Of a DNA stretch of 64,000 bases, positions 1-11,954 are shown one piece after another. The DNA is taken from NCBI GenBank assembly GCA_031841125.1, contig CM063109.1:29640038-29704037 (forward strand), given 5' to 3'. A program made the position numbers and the translations under genes. The notes under the pieces were generated by a model, which did not search any database, was not told the origin of the DNA, and worked only from the letters and a program-made list of their open reading frames with translations. How positions within the stretch are numbered: the first letter of the stretch is position 1; each line of letters starts with the position of its first letter. This DNA is from Acanthococcus lagerstroemiae. Lineage: Eukaryota > Arthropoda > Insecta > Hemiptera > Eriococcidae.

Positions 1-557
1 TATTATTTGTTTTAAGTTTTTTTTTTTTTCTCTTTTAAAATTCAGGAAGTTTGCTAACTTGTAAACGCACCACCACAGATGTACAGGCTATGTATATCTG
101 TGCGCACCTCTGTCACCATCCCATCTTTACGCTCGTTTATCTCAAAAACCTGTTTTGCACAAGAGGCATACTTCATGATTCTAGGTCACATTTTTTGACC
201 TTGACAGATAGCCCAGCTTGCGGTACTTCTCATTCCCCTGTGGGGAGAGAGGCCGTTTTTCGGGACGCTCGAGCCCAGTACTGTCACCTGACCCTCTCTA
301 TGTTGAAATTCAACGTCCCGTTCAATTAGACTGGACTCCAAATCAAAACCGAAAAGCTATAATTTCTTCGCCCCTTTTACAGAATTTCGATAATGAATGC
401 CTGTGTTAATGTGAATTAACCTGAGTGTTGACAAATTAGACCGTTTTCGATCCTGAATTCAAAATGGGGTGGAGCTACAATTTTCTTGATTCGTCTAATG
501 GTTTTTTGAAAGTCTTAAAACTTATGTCCTTGAAAGTAGCCGGACGTGGTAAGGACG
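1..557. other. Unannotated AT-rich DNA
   Basis: I see no supported gene here. Two short overlapping open frames exist, but they have no recognisable motif or supporting signals. A T-rich run lies near position 20. Confidence 0.5.
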
Positions 558-1010
558 AAGGCCGGGATTTAGATATCAGGCTCGTAGTTTTTTTTCAGGG
601 GGAAGGGGGAGGGGGAGGAGGAGTTTAGGTTTTTAATATATAGAGAGATAGAGTGATGTCTTTTTATGTCTTATTATGTCGGGTATGTCTTAAAACTTGG
701 AGATCTTTTATGTTAAAACTGATTATGTCCTTGAAAGTAGCTGATCTGCCCTGCAATTTTCTGATTTTTAGGTAGGCAACCCGTAGTATGGGTTATTATG
801 TCTGTTATGTCTTAGACGAAGGTCGGGATTTAGATATCAGGCTCCTTGGAGTTTTTTTCCAGGAGGGGGAGAGGGAGGAGTTTTGGTTTTTAATATGTAT
901 ATAGAGAGAAGAGAGATTAGGCCAGGATTTAGATATCAGGTTCCTTGGAGTTTTTTTTCAGGAGGGGGGAGGGGCAGGAGTTTTGGTTTTTAATATAGGT
1001 ACAGAGAGAC
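558..1010 (+). repeat. GA-rich minisatellite, three copies
   Basis: Three imperfect copies of a unit of roughly 90 bases begin near 558, 815 and 918. Each opens with a 'ggatttagatatcagg' core, passes through a run of T and a purine block rich in 'gggagg', and closes with 'tttttaatat' followed by 'atagagaga'. The same closing motif recurs near 11494 and 25518, so the unit belongs to a dispersed family. No coding potential is visible. Confidence 0.75.
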
Positions 1011-2105
1011 TTTGAAAAGGCGCATTGAGCATTAATAGAATTCACCATGATTTTTATCGTGCACTAACAAATAAACATAATATTTTAGACATCAAAATCA
1101 GATATGGAGAGGACTGCTGTCTCGCTTGCTCCTCCTACGTTTTTTGCGCCGGGGGGGGGGGGTAGAAGAGATTCAGCTTTAATGAGCTTTAAGAATGCAG
1201 AAGCCTATATGCCAGTGGCGTAGCCAGCCTAGTGTTCGAAAGGTCTTGTCTTGACTAATGGAGGGGAGGTGTTACCGGGGATGCTAAAATTGGAAAAACA
1301 CAATTTGACTAAATCGCAAAGGGATGTCGAGACAAGTGCTCTTGGCTATCCCACTGCAATGAGTATGTCTTAAATTAAAATTAATTTGAAAGACGAGGGA
1401 GGCAGCCGAAAATGTGACCGTTCTGGGAAAAGCGAGCCAAAATCGGAATTATCGATCCGATTGTTTCCGTAGATTAAGAACAATAAGATCTACGATTTTG
1501 AAGTAGAATGATTCAGATCAATTTATTTCAAAATAATTCTGAAAAGGCCTTTCAAAAATGAATCGTGCCCTGAGAGCCAATAATATCAAATTCTGCTTGC
1601 GTCGTTTCCTGAACATTTTTGCTTCTTCCTGGATAGATTGCAAAAATGGAATATAGTTGAACCATTCGAGCATTATTCCAGTTTGACCCTTCGATGGTGT
1701 ATTCTATATTGCGCTTTTTGTCCTCAACGTATCGAGGGAGAAAGGTTTCATAGTTCGCTCATTTCAAACATTTCAATAATTTGCCCGTTCTTTCACTATC
1801 ATTAAATGTTCGTACATTTTGGGTTCTCTCATTTCGTAACTCCTGATGGGCTGGTTTTGAAAATTCAACGTAATACTCAAAATCGGCGACCGTAAAACTT
1901 CCTATTTGACGGCTCGAGTCAACGAACTCTCCTCAGATGATGAATTCTAAAGAATTTCTGACTGGCCAGGAAAAGTTATCTGACTAACCCAAGGTAACCT
2001 CGATAATTTTCTAGGCGTATCGCCGCCACGATGGACCACGTACTAAGCCGCTCGAAAAAAAACCCTCGGCCTCGCGGCACCGGCAGATTACGTCGCTCGA
2101 GAATT
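1011..2105. other. Unannotated single-copy-looking DNA
   Basis: No gene or transposon motif is recognisable. A G-run lies near 1150. The right end (about 2010-2105) is CpG-rich and abuts the large duplication. Confidence 0.5.
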
Positions 2106-5100
2106 AGCAAAGAAAATAACAAAAAAAAAAACAGTTAAATAATAAATGCGAATTGCGAAACGATATCGCAAAGCATGATAACGGTAAATTGATTCAATTT
2201 GCCTTTTTTCTTTTCTCTATGATTATTATTTTTTTCCTTTTTTCGTTCATCTCAGTCGTATCATTTGTTGTTCATTTCGCGCGATTATTATCACCTGTGC
2301 GCGGGCTGTTATTACACGTAGTACACCGATGCCCGTTAATTTCGTACATAAATGCGAGAATTAACCGCTGAATTAATACCGATATTATTTCCTAGCCGTC
2401 CTCAACCGCGATCAAATACTACAATGACCGAGTCGTATAACCGCGAATCAAATGCATACACTCTAGAGACGAGAGAGCGAGGAAGAGTGAGAAAGCGAAC
2501 GAGTGAGAGGGTTGACGGAAGGATGGAAGGGAGAAGGGGTGGAATGTAAACCGTAAAAAAGCCGTGTCCCGCAACCAATACAATGGAGAGAGTCGACAGT
2601 AGCGACTCGCAGGAGAAGGAGCTGCTCCAAAACCTCAAGAAGAAAGTTCCCCGCAGAGAAGCTGTGATACTGCGACGAAAACGAAGGGAATTAGCTATGT
2701 CGAAGCCAAAAGACCATAAAGGCAAAGGTGGATTTCGGGCCTGCATAATAGAGCAGAGGTAAGGTACTCCGCTCAGGAGGGGCCCTCCAATTTTACAGCT
2801 CGCACCGGAAAGGTTGGCTTCTTGGCCGAACACCTCCGGAAGAGCTAAAGACCTCAATCAGAAGAGAGCCGGGACGATGGTTCTGGACATTGAAGAGTCA
2901 AGAGCAGCGATAGCCGCAGCGAGGTCTCCCAGAAGAAGTGGTTGTCAGAGCGCTGCGTAAGCAGAACCAGCGGCTTGCTCCGTGCAAGAGTACAGTGCTC
3001 GATTTCAGCCAACCTCTAGCTCGCTAAAGTCGCGGGCTCGAATTGGATGGACGGGGTGTAAGCTGAGAGGCTAGAAGGAAGGTCTCTGCAGTGCTTCAAA
3101 TACCTCGAGCACGGGCACACATAGTCCGCCTGCACCAGCACAGTCTCCCGGGAAAGGGCACCTGTCTACCGATGCGGGTGTGCCGAACACCAAGCAGCAG
3201 AGCGTGCCGCGAATCCACGCTGCATCACATGCTCAAGCATAGGAACCAATGCGGATCAGAGGATAGGTGGCCTAAGTGCATAGGTGAGGAAAAAGCAGCC
3301 GAAGAAGAGGGAATAAGATGCCTTCAAATCAACTTCAACAGATGCCGCGTAGCGCCGGATAGCCGTGTGGAGTGCCAATCGCGCTGACCTGGACATTGGA
3401 TTACTCTGGCAAGGCTGCGCTAGGAATGTTCCCTCATCTCGGGATCCCAGGAGTTGTGGACCACGTCGAGTTGGCTGATGCTGGGGGCAGCGTACGTCAA
3501 TGTGTCCATGTGTACAGTTGTTACATCTCCCCATTCAGGTTATGTTCACAGTTCCTGACTTGTATGGAAAAACTTGACAGGAATATCAGGGGAAGGGAGT
3601 GTGACATTCTGGTAGCTTATTTTTCAGGATTCTTATACCGCTAATAATGACCACATTTGGCACATTTACCAACGCCCTTACATCATGTCACCAGTTTTAC
3701 CTGAATGACCTCTTACTTCATCTTATTACTCGGTCTAGATGCGTATCAGTACTGGGAGATCTTTTAAATTAATACTAATGCTTGCATGCATTAGGGGCGG
3801 CTAATTCGTAGACATGGGCAATTTTGGACATTTTCAACACTCACAATTTTCGACGGACTTTATAAGCTAACGGTTAGGCCTTCAATAAATTTCAGGTAGT
3901 CTATCTTGTAGCAAATTTTACAGGGAATATTTTTTATTCCAAACTTTTTTTTTCGGACTTTAGTATTTTTCGAGATATCTGCGAAAAATCGAATTTGGAG
4001 GGCTAGAATGTGCCGCAGAAAATTTAACACAAGATCCCTGGGCCGGTTTTTTAAAAGTAATTATTCCGGACACTCAGAATGCCAGAATTTCCCTTTGTGT
4101 ACCCCAAAATGTTTACAGCCATGATTCATCGTCTGTATAATATTGCTGAAATAAACCTGTGATATGAAAGTTCAAAAAACGGCCCGAATGGAACAAGATG
4201 AAAAAATTGATGAAAGTACGTACTACGTAGCTATATATAGTTACCCAGACGGTTTGTGAGTAAAAATATTGCTGAAATAAAGTTAAACATTTGCGGTTTA
4301 AAAGTTTTAAGTTTCGACTGAATTATGAAAATGTCTTGGAAAATGTACCTAAAAGTGTTCATTCATAAGGTCTGTAAATTTAACATTTGTAATTGGTGAG
4401 TTCGTGTTACATTCACAAAGTCTAAGTGAAGGTACCTTCTTCGGATAAAGTGAAACCATGGTTATGACGTCATCGTGAAGTCATGTAGCCGTGTTGGAAG
4501 TGGTAGTTTCAACCCTTCGACGTTTTCACATGATACACATACCTGGTATATTTTTATCGGCTGCTTAGTCGTTACTCAGTGAATCATAGTGACGCATCCA
4601 CCTGTATAGTTATTGTAATTCGACCGCTTAGTTGTTGCAAGTTGGTTCTTGAATGTTAATGGATCGAATGTTATACTGTGCTAAATTTTGTAGACTATTT
4701 CGTAATTGCGAGTTTTTAAAGTTCTTTCTGGGTATTGGTTGTTTGTTTCGCCAATTCACGAAAAATCTTGTGTCACTAATTTGTATCGCGGTGTTTTGAC
4801 GTTGTTTCGGCAATTCACGAAAAATCTTGTGTCGTGAATTCTTGAAACAGTTTGTGTCGTGAATTTTGGTTTCTTGATTTCGTTTTCGCGTCGGCAATTA
4901 TTGAAACGTGTTGTGTCGTGAATTCCTGTCTTTTGATTTCGTTTTTCTGATCGCGAAAAAACCGAGTTATCTTTTTCAAAATTCTAAGGGTTTAAAATTC
5001 GGAATTTAAAAAGGAAACTACTTCTCCTTTAGTCAGTCTACTAGTATAGTAAATGGCTGATTTAAAACGAAACTCAAAAGGTAACGCAACTTTTTTTCAT

Positions 5101-5237
5101 TTCTTAACTTCGGAGGCTTAATTGAGGGGAAAATGATAGGGCGTCCAATGTTTTTAATTTTCGAAAGAAAATACACCACGCATCCCGTCTAATTGGATAT
5201 TTATACAGCAAATTAAAGACCTAAAATTTCTAAAAGC
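2106..5237 (+). repeat. 3.13 kb direct repeat, copy 1
   Basis: This segment is nearly identical to 5238-8357. The second copy starts immediately where the first ends, so the arrangement is a head-to-tail tandem duplication with a junction near 'agcaaaagaaaataac'. Differences between copies are mostly one- or two-base insertions and deletions, scattered throughout; substitutions are few. The unit holds an AT-rich 5' part, an R1-like gag/endonuclease relic, and an AT-rich 3' part with short internal repeats around 'gtcgtgaattc'. Copy 1 retains a second 'attcacgaaaaatcttgtg' block near 4755 that copy 2 lacks. Confidence 0.9.
2870..3540 (+). pseudogene. R1-like LINE gag zinc-knuckle and endonuclease relic (copy 1)
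   Basis: Across shifting frames this encodes the end of a gag protein and the start of an endonuclease. A 'GWT.C.LR' stretch precedes CCHC-type zinc knuckles (CFKYLEHGH, then a C..C...H knuckle). About 150 bases later comes 'CLQINFNRCRVA', which resembles the N-terminus of R1-clade endonuclease (family norm LQxNLNxCRxA). It then reads SGKAAL and ends near CYISPF, a conserved endonuclease strand. The rest of the endonuclease, the reverse transcriptase and the 3' tail are missing. Many small indels break the frame, more than in copy 2. The element is inactive. The clade assignment is inferred from motifs only. Confidence 0.65.
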
Positions 5238-8200
5238 AAAAGAAAATAACAAAAAAAAAAACAGTTAAATAATAAATGCGAATTGCGAAACGATATCGCA
5301 AAGCATGATAACGGTAAATTGATTCAATTTGCCTTTTTTCTTTTCTCTATGATTATTATTTTTTTCCTTTTTTCGTTCATCTCAGTCGTATCATTTGTTG
5401 TTCATTTCGCGCGATTATTATCACCTGTGCGCGGGCTGTTATTACACGTAGTACACCGATGCCCGTTAATTTCGTACATAAATGCGAGAATTAACCGCTG
5501 AATTAATACCGATATTATTTCCTAGCCGAGTCCTCAACCGCGAATCAAATACATACAATGACCCGAGTCGTATAACCGCGAATCAAATGCATACACTCTA
5601 GAGACGAGAGAGCGAGGAAGAGTGAGAAAGCGAACGCGTGAGAGGGTTGACGGAAGGATGGAAGGGAGAAGGGGTGGAATGTAAACCGTAAAAAAAGCCG
5701 TGTCCCGCAACCAATACCAATGGAGAGAGTCGACAGTAGCGGACTCGCAGGCAGAAGGAGCTGCTCCAAAACCTCAAGAAGAAAGTTCCCCGCAGAGAAG
5801 CTGTGATACTGCGGACGAAAACGAAGGGAATTAGCTATGTCGAAGCCCAAAAGACCATAAAGGCAAAGGTGGATTTCGGGCCTGCATAGATAGAGCAGAG
5901 GTAAGGTACTCCGCCTCAGGAGGGGCCCTGCCAATTTACAGCTCGCACCGGAAAGGTTGGCTTCTTGGCCGAACACCTCCGGGAAGAGCTAAAGACCTCA
6001 ATCAGAAGAGAGCCGGGACGATGGTTCTGGACATTGAAGAGTCAAGAGGCAGCGATAGCCGCAGCGAGGTCTCCCAGAAGAAGTGGTTGTCAGAGCGCTG
6101 CGTAAGCAGAACAGCGGCTTGCTCCGTGCAAGAGTACAGTGCTCGATTTCAGCCAACCTCTAGCTCGCTAAAGTCGGCGGGCTGCGAATTGGATGGACGG
6201 TGTGTAAGCTGAGAGGCTAGAAGGAAGGTCTCTGCAGTGCTTCAAATACCTCGAGCACGGGCACACATAGTCCGCCTGCACCAGCACAGTCTCCCGGAAG
6301 GACACCTGCTACCGATGCGGGTGTGCCGAACACCAAGCAGCAGAGCGTGCCGCGAATCCACGCTGCATCACATGCTCAAGCATAGGAACCAATGCGGATC
6401 AGAGGATAGGTGGCCTAAGTGCTAGGTGATGAAAAAGCAGCAGAAGAAGAGGGAATAAGATGCCTTCAAATCAACTTCAACAGATGCCGCGTAGCGCCGG
6501 ATAGCCGTGTGGAGTGCCAATCGCGCTGACCTGGACATTGGATTACTCTGGCAAGGCTGCGCTAGGAATGTTCCCTCATCTCGGGATCCCAGGAGTTGTG
6601 GACCACGTCGAGTTGGCTGATGCGTGGGTGGCAGCGTACGTCAATGGTGTCCATGTGTACAGTTGTTACATCTCCCCATTCAGGTTATGTTCACAGTTCC
6701 TGACTTGTATGGAAAAACTTGACAGGAATATCAGGGGAAGGGAGTGTGACATTCTGGTAGCTTATTTTTCAGGATTCTTATACCGCTAATAATGACCACA
6801 TTTGGCACATTTACCAACGCCCTTACATCATGTCACCAGTTTTACCTGAATGACCTCTTACTTTATCTTATTACTCGGTCTAGATACGTATCAGTACTGG
6901 GAGATCTTTTAAATTAATACTAATGCTTGCATGCATTAGGGGCGGCTAATTCGTAGACATGGGCAATTTTGGACATTTTCAACACTCACAATTTTCGACG
7001 GACTTTATAAGCTAACGGTTAGGCCTTCAATAAATTTCAGGTAGTCTATCTTGTAGCAAATTTTACAGGGAATATTTTTTATTCCAAACTTTTTTTTCGG
7101 ACTTTAGTATTTTTCGAGATATCTGCGAAAAATCGAATTTGGAGGGCTAGAATGTGCCGCAGAAAATTTAACACAAGATCCCTGGGCCGGTTTTTTAAAA
7201 GTAATTATTCCGGACACTCAGAATGCCAGAATTTCCCTTTGTGTACCCCAAAATGTTTACAGCCATGATTCATCGTCTGTACTAATATTGCTGAAATAAA
7301 CCTGTGATATGAAAGTTCAAAAAACGGCTGAATGGAACAAGATGAAAAAATTGATGAAAGTACGTACTACGTAGCTATATATAGTTACCGAGACGGTTTG
7401 TGAGTAAAAATATTGCTGAAATAAAGTTAAACATTTGCGGTTTAAAAGTTTTAAGTTTCGACATGAATTATGAAAATGTCTTGGAAAATGTACCTAAAAG
7501 TGTTCATTCATAAGGTCTGTAAATTTAACATTTGTAATTGGTGAGTTCGTGTTACATTCACAAAGTCTAAGTGAAGGTACCTTCTTCGGATAAAGTGAAA
7601 CCATGGTTATGACGTCATCGTGAAGTCATGTAGCCGTGTTGGAAGTGGTAGTTTCAACCCTTCGACGTTTTCACATGATACACATACCTGGTGATTTTTA
7701 TCGGCTGCTTAGTCGTTATCTCAGTGAATCATAGGTGACGCATCCACCTGTATAGTTATTGTAATTCGACCCGGCTTAGTTGTTGCAAGTTGGTTCTTGA
7801 ATGTTAATGGATCGAATGTTATACTGTGCTAAATTTTGTAGACTATTTCGTATTGCGAGTTTTTAAAGTTCTTTCGGCGGTATTGGTTTTTGTGGACTAA
7901 TTTGTATCGCGGTGTTTTGACGTTGTTTCGCCAATTCACGAAAAATCTTGTGTCGTGAATTCTTGAAACAGTTTGTGTCGTGAATTTTGGTTTCTTGATT
8001 TCGTTTTCGCGTCGGCAGTTATTGAAACGTGTTGTGTCGTGAATTCCTGTCTTTTGATTTCGTTTTTCTGATCGCGAAAAAACCGAGGTTATCTGTTCTT
8101 CAAAATTTCTAAAGGTTAAAGTTCGGAATTTAAATAAGAAACTACCTTCTCCTCAGTCAGTCTACGTAGCGTATAGTAAATGGCTGATTTAAAACGAAAC

Positions 8201-8357
8201 TCAAAAGGTAACGCAACTTTTTTTCATTTCTTATAACTTCGGAGGCTTAATTGAGGGGAAAATGATAGGGCGTCCAATGTTTTTAATTTTCGAAAGAAAA
8301 TACACCACGCATCCCGTCTAATTGGATATTTATACAGCAAATTAAAGACCTAAAATT
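5238..8357 (+). repeat. 3.13 kb direct repeat, copy 2
   Basis: This is the second copy of the unit at 2106-5237. Its reading frames are slightly better preserved around the zinc knuckles and endonuclease start, which suggests copy 1 carries more deletions, whether real or from sequencing error. Near 7870-7920 it is shorter than copy 1 by one internal repeat. Past 8357 a more diverged, partly related stretch continues to about 8600 ('aaaaggcaatgcc' against 'aaaaggtaacgc'). Confidence 0.9.
6005..6690 (+). pseudogene. R1-like LINE gag zinc-knuckle and endonuclease relic (copy 2)
   Basis: This is the same relic as in copy 1. Near 6180-6420 the frames give 'LRIGWTVCKLR', then CFKYLEHGH, CYRCGCAEHQ and CITCSS, a three-knuckle gag C-terminus in which several metal ligands are altered (Tyr and Arg replacing Cys) and a stop lies inside the first knuckle. 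At about 6455 'IRCLQINFNRCRVA' marks the start of the second ORF. From 6514 an open frame reads DYSGKAALG, then VVDHVELADAWVAAYVNG, then VHVYSCYISPF, which fits the R1-clade endonuclease. Homology stops after CYISPF. With neither reverse transcriptase nor 3' tail it is dead, and losing the 3' part is unusual for a LINE. Confidence 0.7.
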
Positions 8358-9000
8358 TTCAAAAGTAAAAGGCAATGCCATTTTTTGTTTAGAATTTCGC
8401 GAATGTGTTGGGTGTATTCTTAGTTGAGGGCCAAATGATGGAATGCGCCTCAAGTTTGGAATTTAAAAACGAAATACAGTCTTTGTCACGTTGCATTATT
8501 GCATGTGATAGAATTAAGGCAGTCCGTTTTCCCCAAATTCGTTCTATGATTTAAGACGATTGAAAGATGCATCTGAAGTGTGAAATTTTCAAAAACTAAA
8601 AACTTGTGCCTCTTATTCAGTCAGACTACACATTTACCCGGTAAATGGAAATGGAAAACCAAAAATTTTTGTTGCTTACAATGTTTAGCTACCTACTGTC
8701 AAACTTTCGATAAAAAATATCCTTGCAATATTGAATGTGCCTAAATACATACGATTTCTCAAACTTTGTGAGCTTCGTTCTAGTACCAGCTTACTTTCGA
8801 AAGTCAGTATCAGGCACTGGACAATTTTTTCCGGGATGATCTTAAAAGCTAGAAAGCTCCTTACTGAGCTGATATTGATTGCTTAATGTACGAAGTCAAA
8901 AAAAAGGAAATAAGTGCTGTTGCTGAAATCCCCTCCCCTTCGGATGCTTTAATCGTGTGTATTTGTATGTCATATTTGTTTGTGTAACTAATTTACCCCT
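8358..9000. other. Unannotated AT-rich DNA
   Basis: The first 250 bases look like a diverged echo of the tail of the 3.13 kb unit. The rest has no recognisable feature and ends in a pyrimidine tract that leads into the splice-like site at 9015. Confidence 0.4.
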
Positions 9001-9022
9001 TTTTTTCTGTTTCAGGTAAGAA
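8994..9022 (+). promoter_or_regulatory. Possible recursive splice (ratchet) site
   Basis: A strong pyrimidine tract ends in 'ttctgtttcag' directly followed by 'gtaagaa', placing a 3' splice site and a 5' splice site back to back at 9015/9016. This is the arrangement known for recursive splicing in long insect introns (pyrimidine tract, then AG|GTAAG). It would fit a window that lies mostly inside a large plus-strand intron. A zero-length exon cannot be proven from sequence alone, and a chance match is possible. Confidence 0.4.
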
Positions 9023-9477
9023 ATCCTTTCAATTCTCGTTCGTTCTGTCGAATGTTTGCGAATACCAGATGCGATACTGTGAGTTGAAAAATCGAATATT
9101 ATAAGTTATTATGGTGGAATATACCCGAGCATTTATTGAGCAAAGGCTCAGAAATGTTCGATTATTTTGCATAATTTCTGTGAATTAAATTAGAGATTCA
9201 AATATGATATATGCTACAACCTGTATCTCATTTATTGATGGATTTATTTAACAAATGAAAGTTCTACTGGAGTTTGGACTAAATTTAAATGAGAACGAAT
9301 GAGACCACATTTCGAGGGGATAATTGATTCTTTATATGACGGTAACGTAAAGGAAAAATAGAAAACTGTCCCGAGAAAAAAGATGTTTAGCTATTTTGTA
9401 GGTAAAATAATGCGAAATCCCATTATAACTACACATGCAAAAGAGAAAACTAGATCCAAATTTCTGGTTTCTTACTT
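9023..9477. other. Unannotated DNA
   Basis: Nothing recognisable. A weaker TAG|GTAAAA match near 9398 lacks a convincing pyrimidine tract. Confidence 0.4.
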
Positions 9478-9850
9478 AGATAGGGGGATTCATTTCTAAT
9501 CTCAATAAGTCCTCAAGAGTCTGAAGGGGATTGAATGAGTTTTGAAAGAGTTTGAATGGCCCCTGACAAAGTTTAATGATTCTTAACAGACTGAAAAAGT
9601 CTTGATAAATCCAGAGTCTAAATAAGATTCGAGGAATCCTAAGAAATTCTGCTTTTTTACTCAGATAAGGGGATTCATCCCTAATTTCCGCTAGTCTTAA
9701 AGAGTCTGAAGGGAATTGAATAAGTTTTGAAAGGGTTTGAATGTGTCCTGACAGAGTTTAATGAGTCTTAAGAAGTCCCAACAGACTTTGAAAAAGTCTC
9801 GATAAATCCAGAGTCTGAATCCGTGTAAAAGAATCCTAAGAAATTCTGAT
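9478..9850 (+). repeat. 'agtct' diffuse repeat, block 1
   Basis: Two tandem units of about 185 bases contain 'gattgaatgagttttgaaag', 'acaaagtttaatg', 'gataaatccagagtct' and 'aatcctaagaaattctg', and each opens near 'gggattcat'. The unit is itself built from short phrases such as agtctgaa and agtcttaa, so it looks like an old low-complexity repeat that expanded. Related blocks lie at 10455-10805, 11505-11940, 30180-30560, 45330-45830 and 59330-60030. Confidence 0.75.
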
Positions 9851-10440
9851 TTCAGCATTTTATTTGCTTTTACTACTGAGTATACTTAAGTGAAAACCGT
9901 AACGCTCCCCCGTAACGCTCTCCTGGCATGATTTCAGTGATTGTCATTTCCATGAAAATTTATTTTGCTTCCAGTCGTGGGTATACTTGAGCGAAAACCG
10001 TAACGCCCCCCCCACCCGACACGAATTCAGTGGTTAAAATTTCCATGGAAATTTATTTTTCTTCCACCCATGGGTATACTTGAGTGAAAACCGTTGTGCT
10101 CGTTGATCTTGATCATTGCTGCGCCCTGCGCGACTACAGTTCTTCTTTCCTCTTCTCATTTCCAACTCAGTTCAGCTCACAGTTACTTAGCTCTTCATGG
10201 TGACAATTCATTTCTGTGGTTTGAATTTCTATTTTCATCCAGCCATGGGTATATTTGAGCAAAACCGTAACGCTCCCTTCGACGCGCTCCCCCAACACGA
10301 ATTCAGTGGTTGACATTTGCTACGCCCTGCGCGACTACAGTCTGCAGCCGTGTTGTTGCTGCTCGACTGCAGTAAACAGCCGTGTCAGTCATTCATTGAA
10401 ATTTCCATGCCTCCCCCCCCCCCGATACGAAGCTAGTCTG
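9851..10440 (+). repeat. Minisatellite with 'gaaaaccgtaacgctcccc' core
   Basis: A unit of roughly 90-100 bases with the phrases 'tgggtatacttgag', 'aaaaccgtaacgct', a C-run, 'gaattcagtgg' and 'tttccatg' recurs near 9890, 9985, 10075 and 10250, with degenerate spacing. Two copies carry an extra 'ctgcgccctgcgcgactacag' type segment (10120 and 10320). The short open frame across 10255-10461 is a by-product of the repeat. Confidence 0.65.
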
Positions 10441-10454
10441 TATGATCCCAATTT

Positions 10455-10805
10455 CAACTAATCTGAAAGAGTCTGAAAGGGAATAAATGAGTGCTGAAAG
10501 AGTTTAAATTAGCCTTGACAGAGTTTAATGTCTTAACAAGTCTCAACAAATCCAGAGTCTAAATTAATTAAGTTCAAAGCGTCTTAAGAAATTTTGAATT
10601 TTTTTACTCGGGGGGGGGGGGGGGATTAATCCGCTGTTTTAACAAGTCTTAAAGAGTCTAAAGGCGATTGAATGAGTTTGGAAAGAGTTTGGTGAGCCCT
10701 GCAAGAGCTTAATGGGTCTCAACGAGTCTCAACAGACTTTGAAAAAGTTTTGATAAATTAAAGTCTAAATTAGGTTCAAAGAATCCTGAGAAATACTGCT
10801 TTTTT
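10455..10805 (+). repeat. 'agtct' diffuse repeat, block 2
   Basis: Two further units of the family at 9478-9850, separated by a run of 14 G near 10610. Shared phrases include 'aaatccagagtctaaatta', 'gattgaatgag' and 'tttgaaaaagt'. Confidence 0.7.
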
Positions 10806-11504
10806 ACGGACACTAGGGGGCGCCCAACTATCGCCGTCACTCGCTTCGCTCTAGCACATTTGGCACGTACCTATATTGCCTATATGTAAATACGGCCCGA
10901 CGTCATAGTAACATAAGGGTATCTTACCATACATAAAAAAATTTCCATGGAAATTATATGAAAACAACACGGCGCTACACCGTCTAGGAGCTCTCTTTTC
11001 CACCAAGGATCCCTCCTGCTGTGGGCTACCCTCTGCCAATCCCCACCACACCTGTCCTCCTCCATCACAGTCACTATCCCCCACCATGCTCCTCCTTGCC
11101 CACCGCGACACTCTTCCTCACCATGGCCGTCCTCCCTCTCCAGGAGCTCCCATTTCCACCAAGAAGCCCCCTGTGGTAGGGTACCTGTGGTGAAACATGA
11201 GATTAAGGTACAGGGGAGGCCACCAGGAATTTATCCCCATGGAGGGGAAGGAGGAGGTGGCTTTTACTGTTTAGTGTATAGAGAGCCCTCCCCCACCACA
11301 ACTCCTCCTTGTCCTTCACCACGACCTTCCTCCCTCGAAACTCCCTCCTCCAGCGTGAACTCCCTCCCAAGTGTAGGCTACTTCTGGAGTAATGAGCAAT
11401 CAAGGGGCAGAGTAGGTAACCCGCAGTAAGGTTTTTCTCCCAGAGGCAGTGGTGGTGGCGGCTGTAGTGTGGCGGATTTTACTTTTTTAGTATATAGAGA
11501 GATA
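10806..11504. repeat. Pyrimidine-rich, partly duplicated block
   Basis: CT-rich DNA with CTCC phrases. 'aggagctc' followed by 'ttccaccaag' occurs near 10987 and again near 11142, and similar phrases recur at 11280-11370. The end (about 11440-11504) carries the 'tttttagtatatagagagataa' tail shared with 558-1010 and 25518. Open frames on both strands here are short and driven by composition. I see no gene. Confidence 0.5.
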
Positions 11505-11940
11505 AAGAGATTCATCCCCAGTTTCAACAAATCTTGAAGAGTCTGAAGAATTGATAGAGTTGTGAAAGAGTTAGAAAAAGCCCTGACAGAGTTTAATGAA
11601 CAGACTGAAAAAATCTCGATAAATCCAGAGTCTAAATTAGACTCAAAGAATCCTAAGAAATTCTGCTTTTCTATTCAGATGAGGGGCTTCATTCCCAATT
11701 TCGAATAATTCTAATGAGTCTGAAGGGTGAGCTTTGACAGAGTTTAATGAGTCTTAACAAGTCTGAACAGACTTTGAAGAAGTCTCGATAAATCTAGTCT
11801 AAAATCCTAAAAGAGTGCAAATAAGTCTTAAAAGAATAGTCTAATAAGTTTTATCAGGTTTTCAAGAAGTCTAAATAAGTCTTAACACATTTTAAGAGAC
11901 TGCTAATGAAGCCGAACTTATCTTGACTGAGGCGGGCTGA
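11505..11940 (+). repeat. 'agtct' diffuse repeat, block 3
   Basis: This is the third block of the family described at 9478. It abuts the truncated end of the jockey-like relic at about 11955. Confidence 0.65.
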
Positions 11941-11954
11941 GACTTTCTTAATTT

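Noticed and set aside
2402..2857. 151-codon minus-strand frame
   Set aside because: It is opposite the 5' part of the R1-like relic, lacks motifs, and the matching frame in copy 2 is changed by indels.
9478..11940. CRISPR-like array of spaced repeats
   Set aside because: Units are degenerate, have no constant spacer length and occur in a eukaryotic setting; they are diffuse low-complexity repeats.
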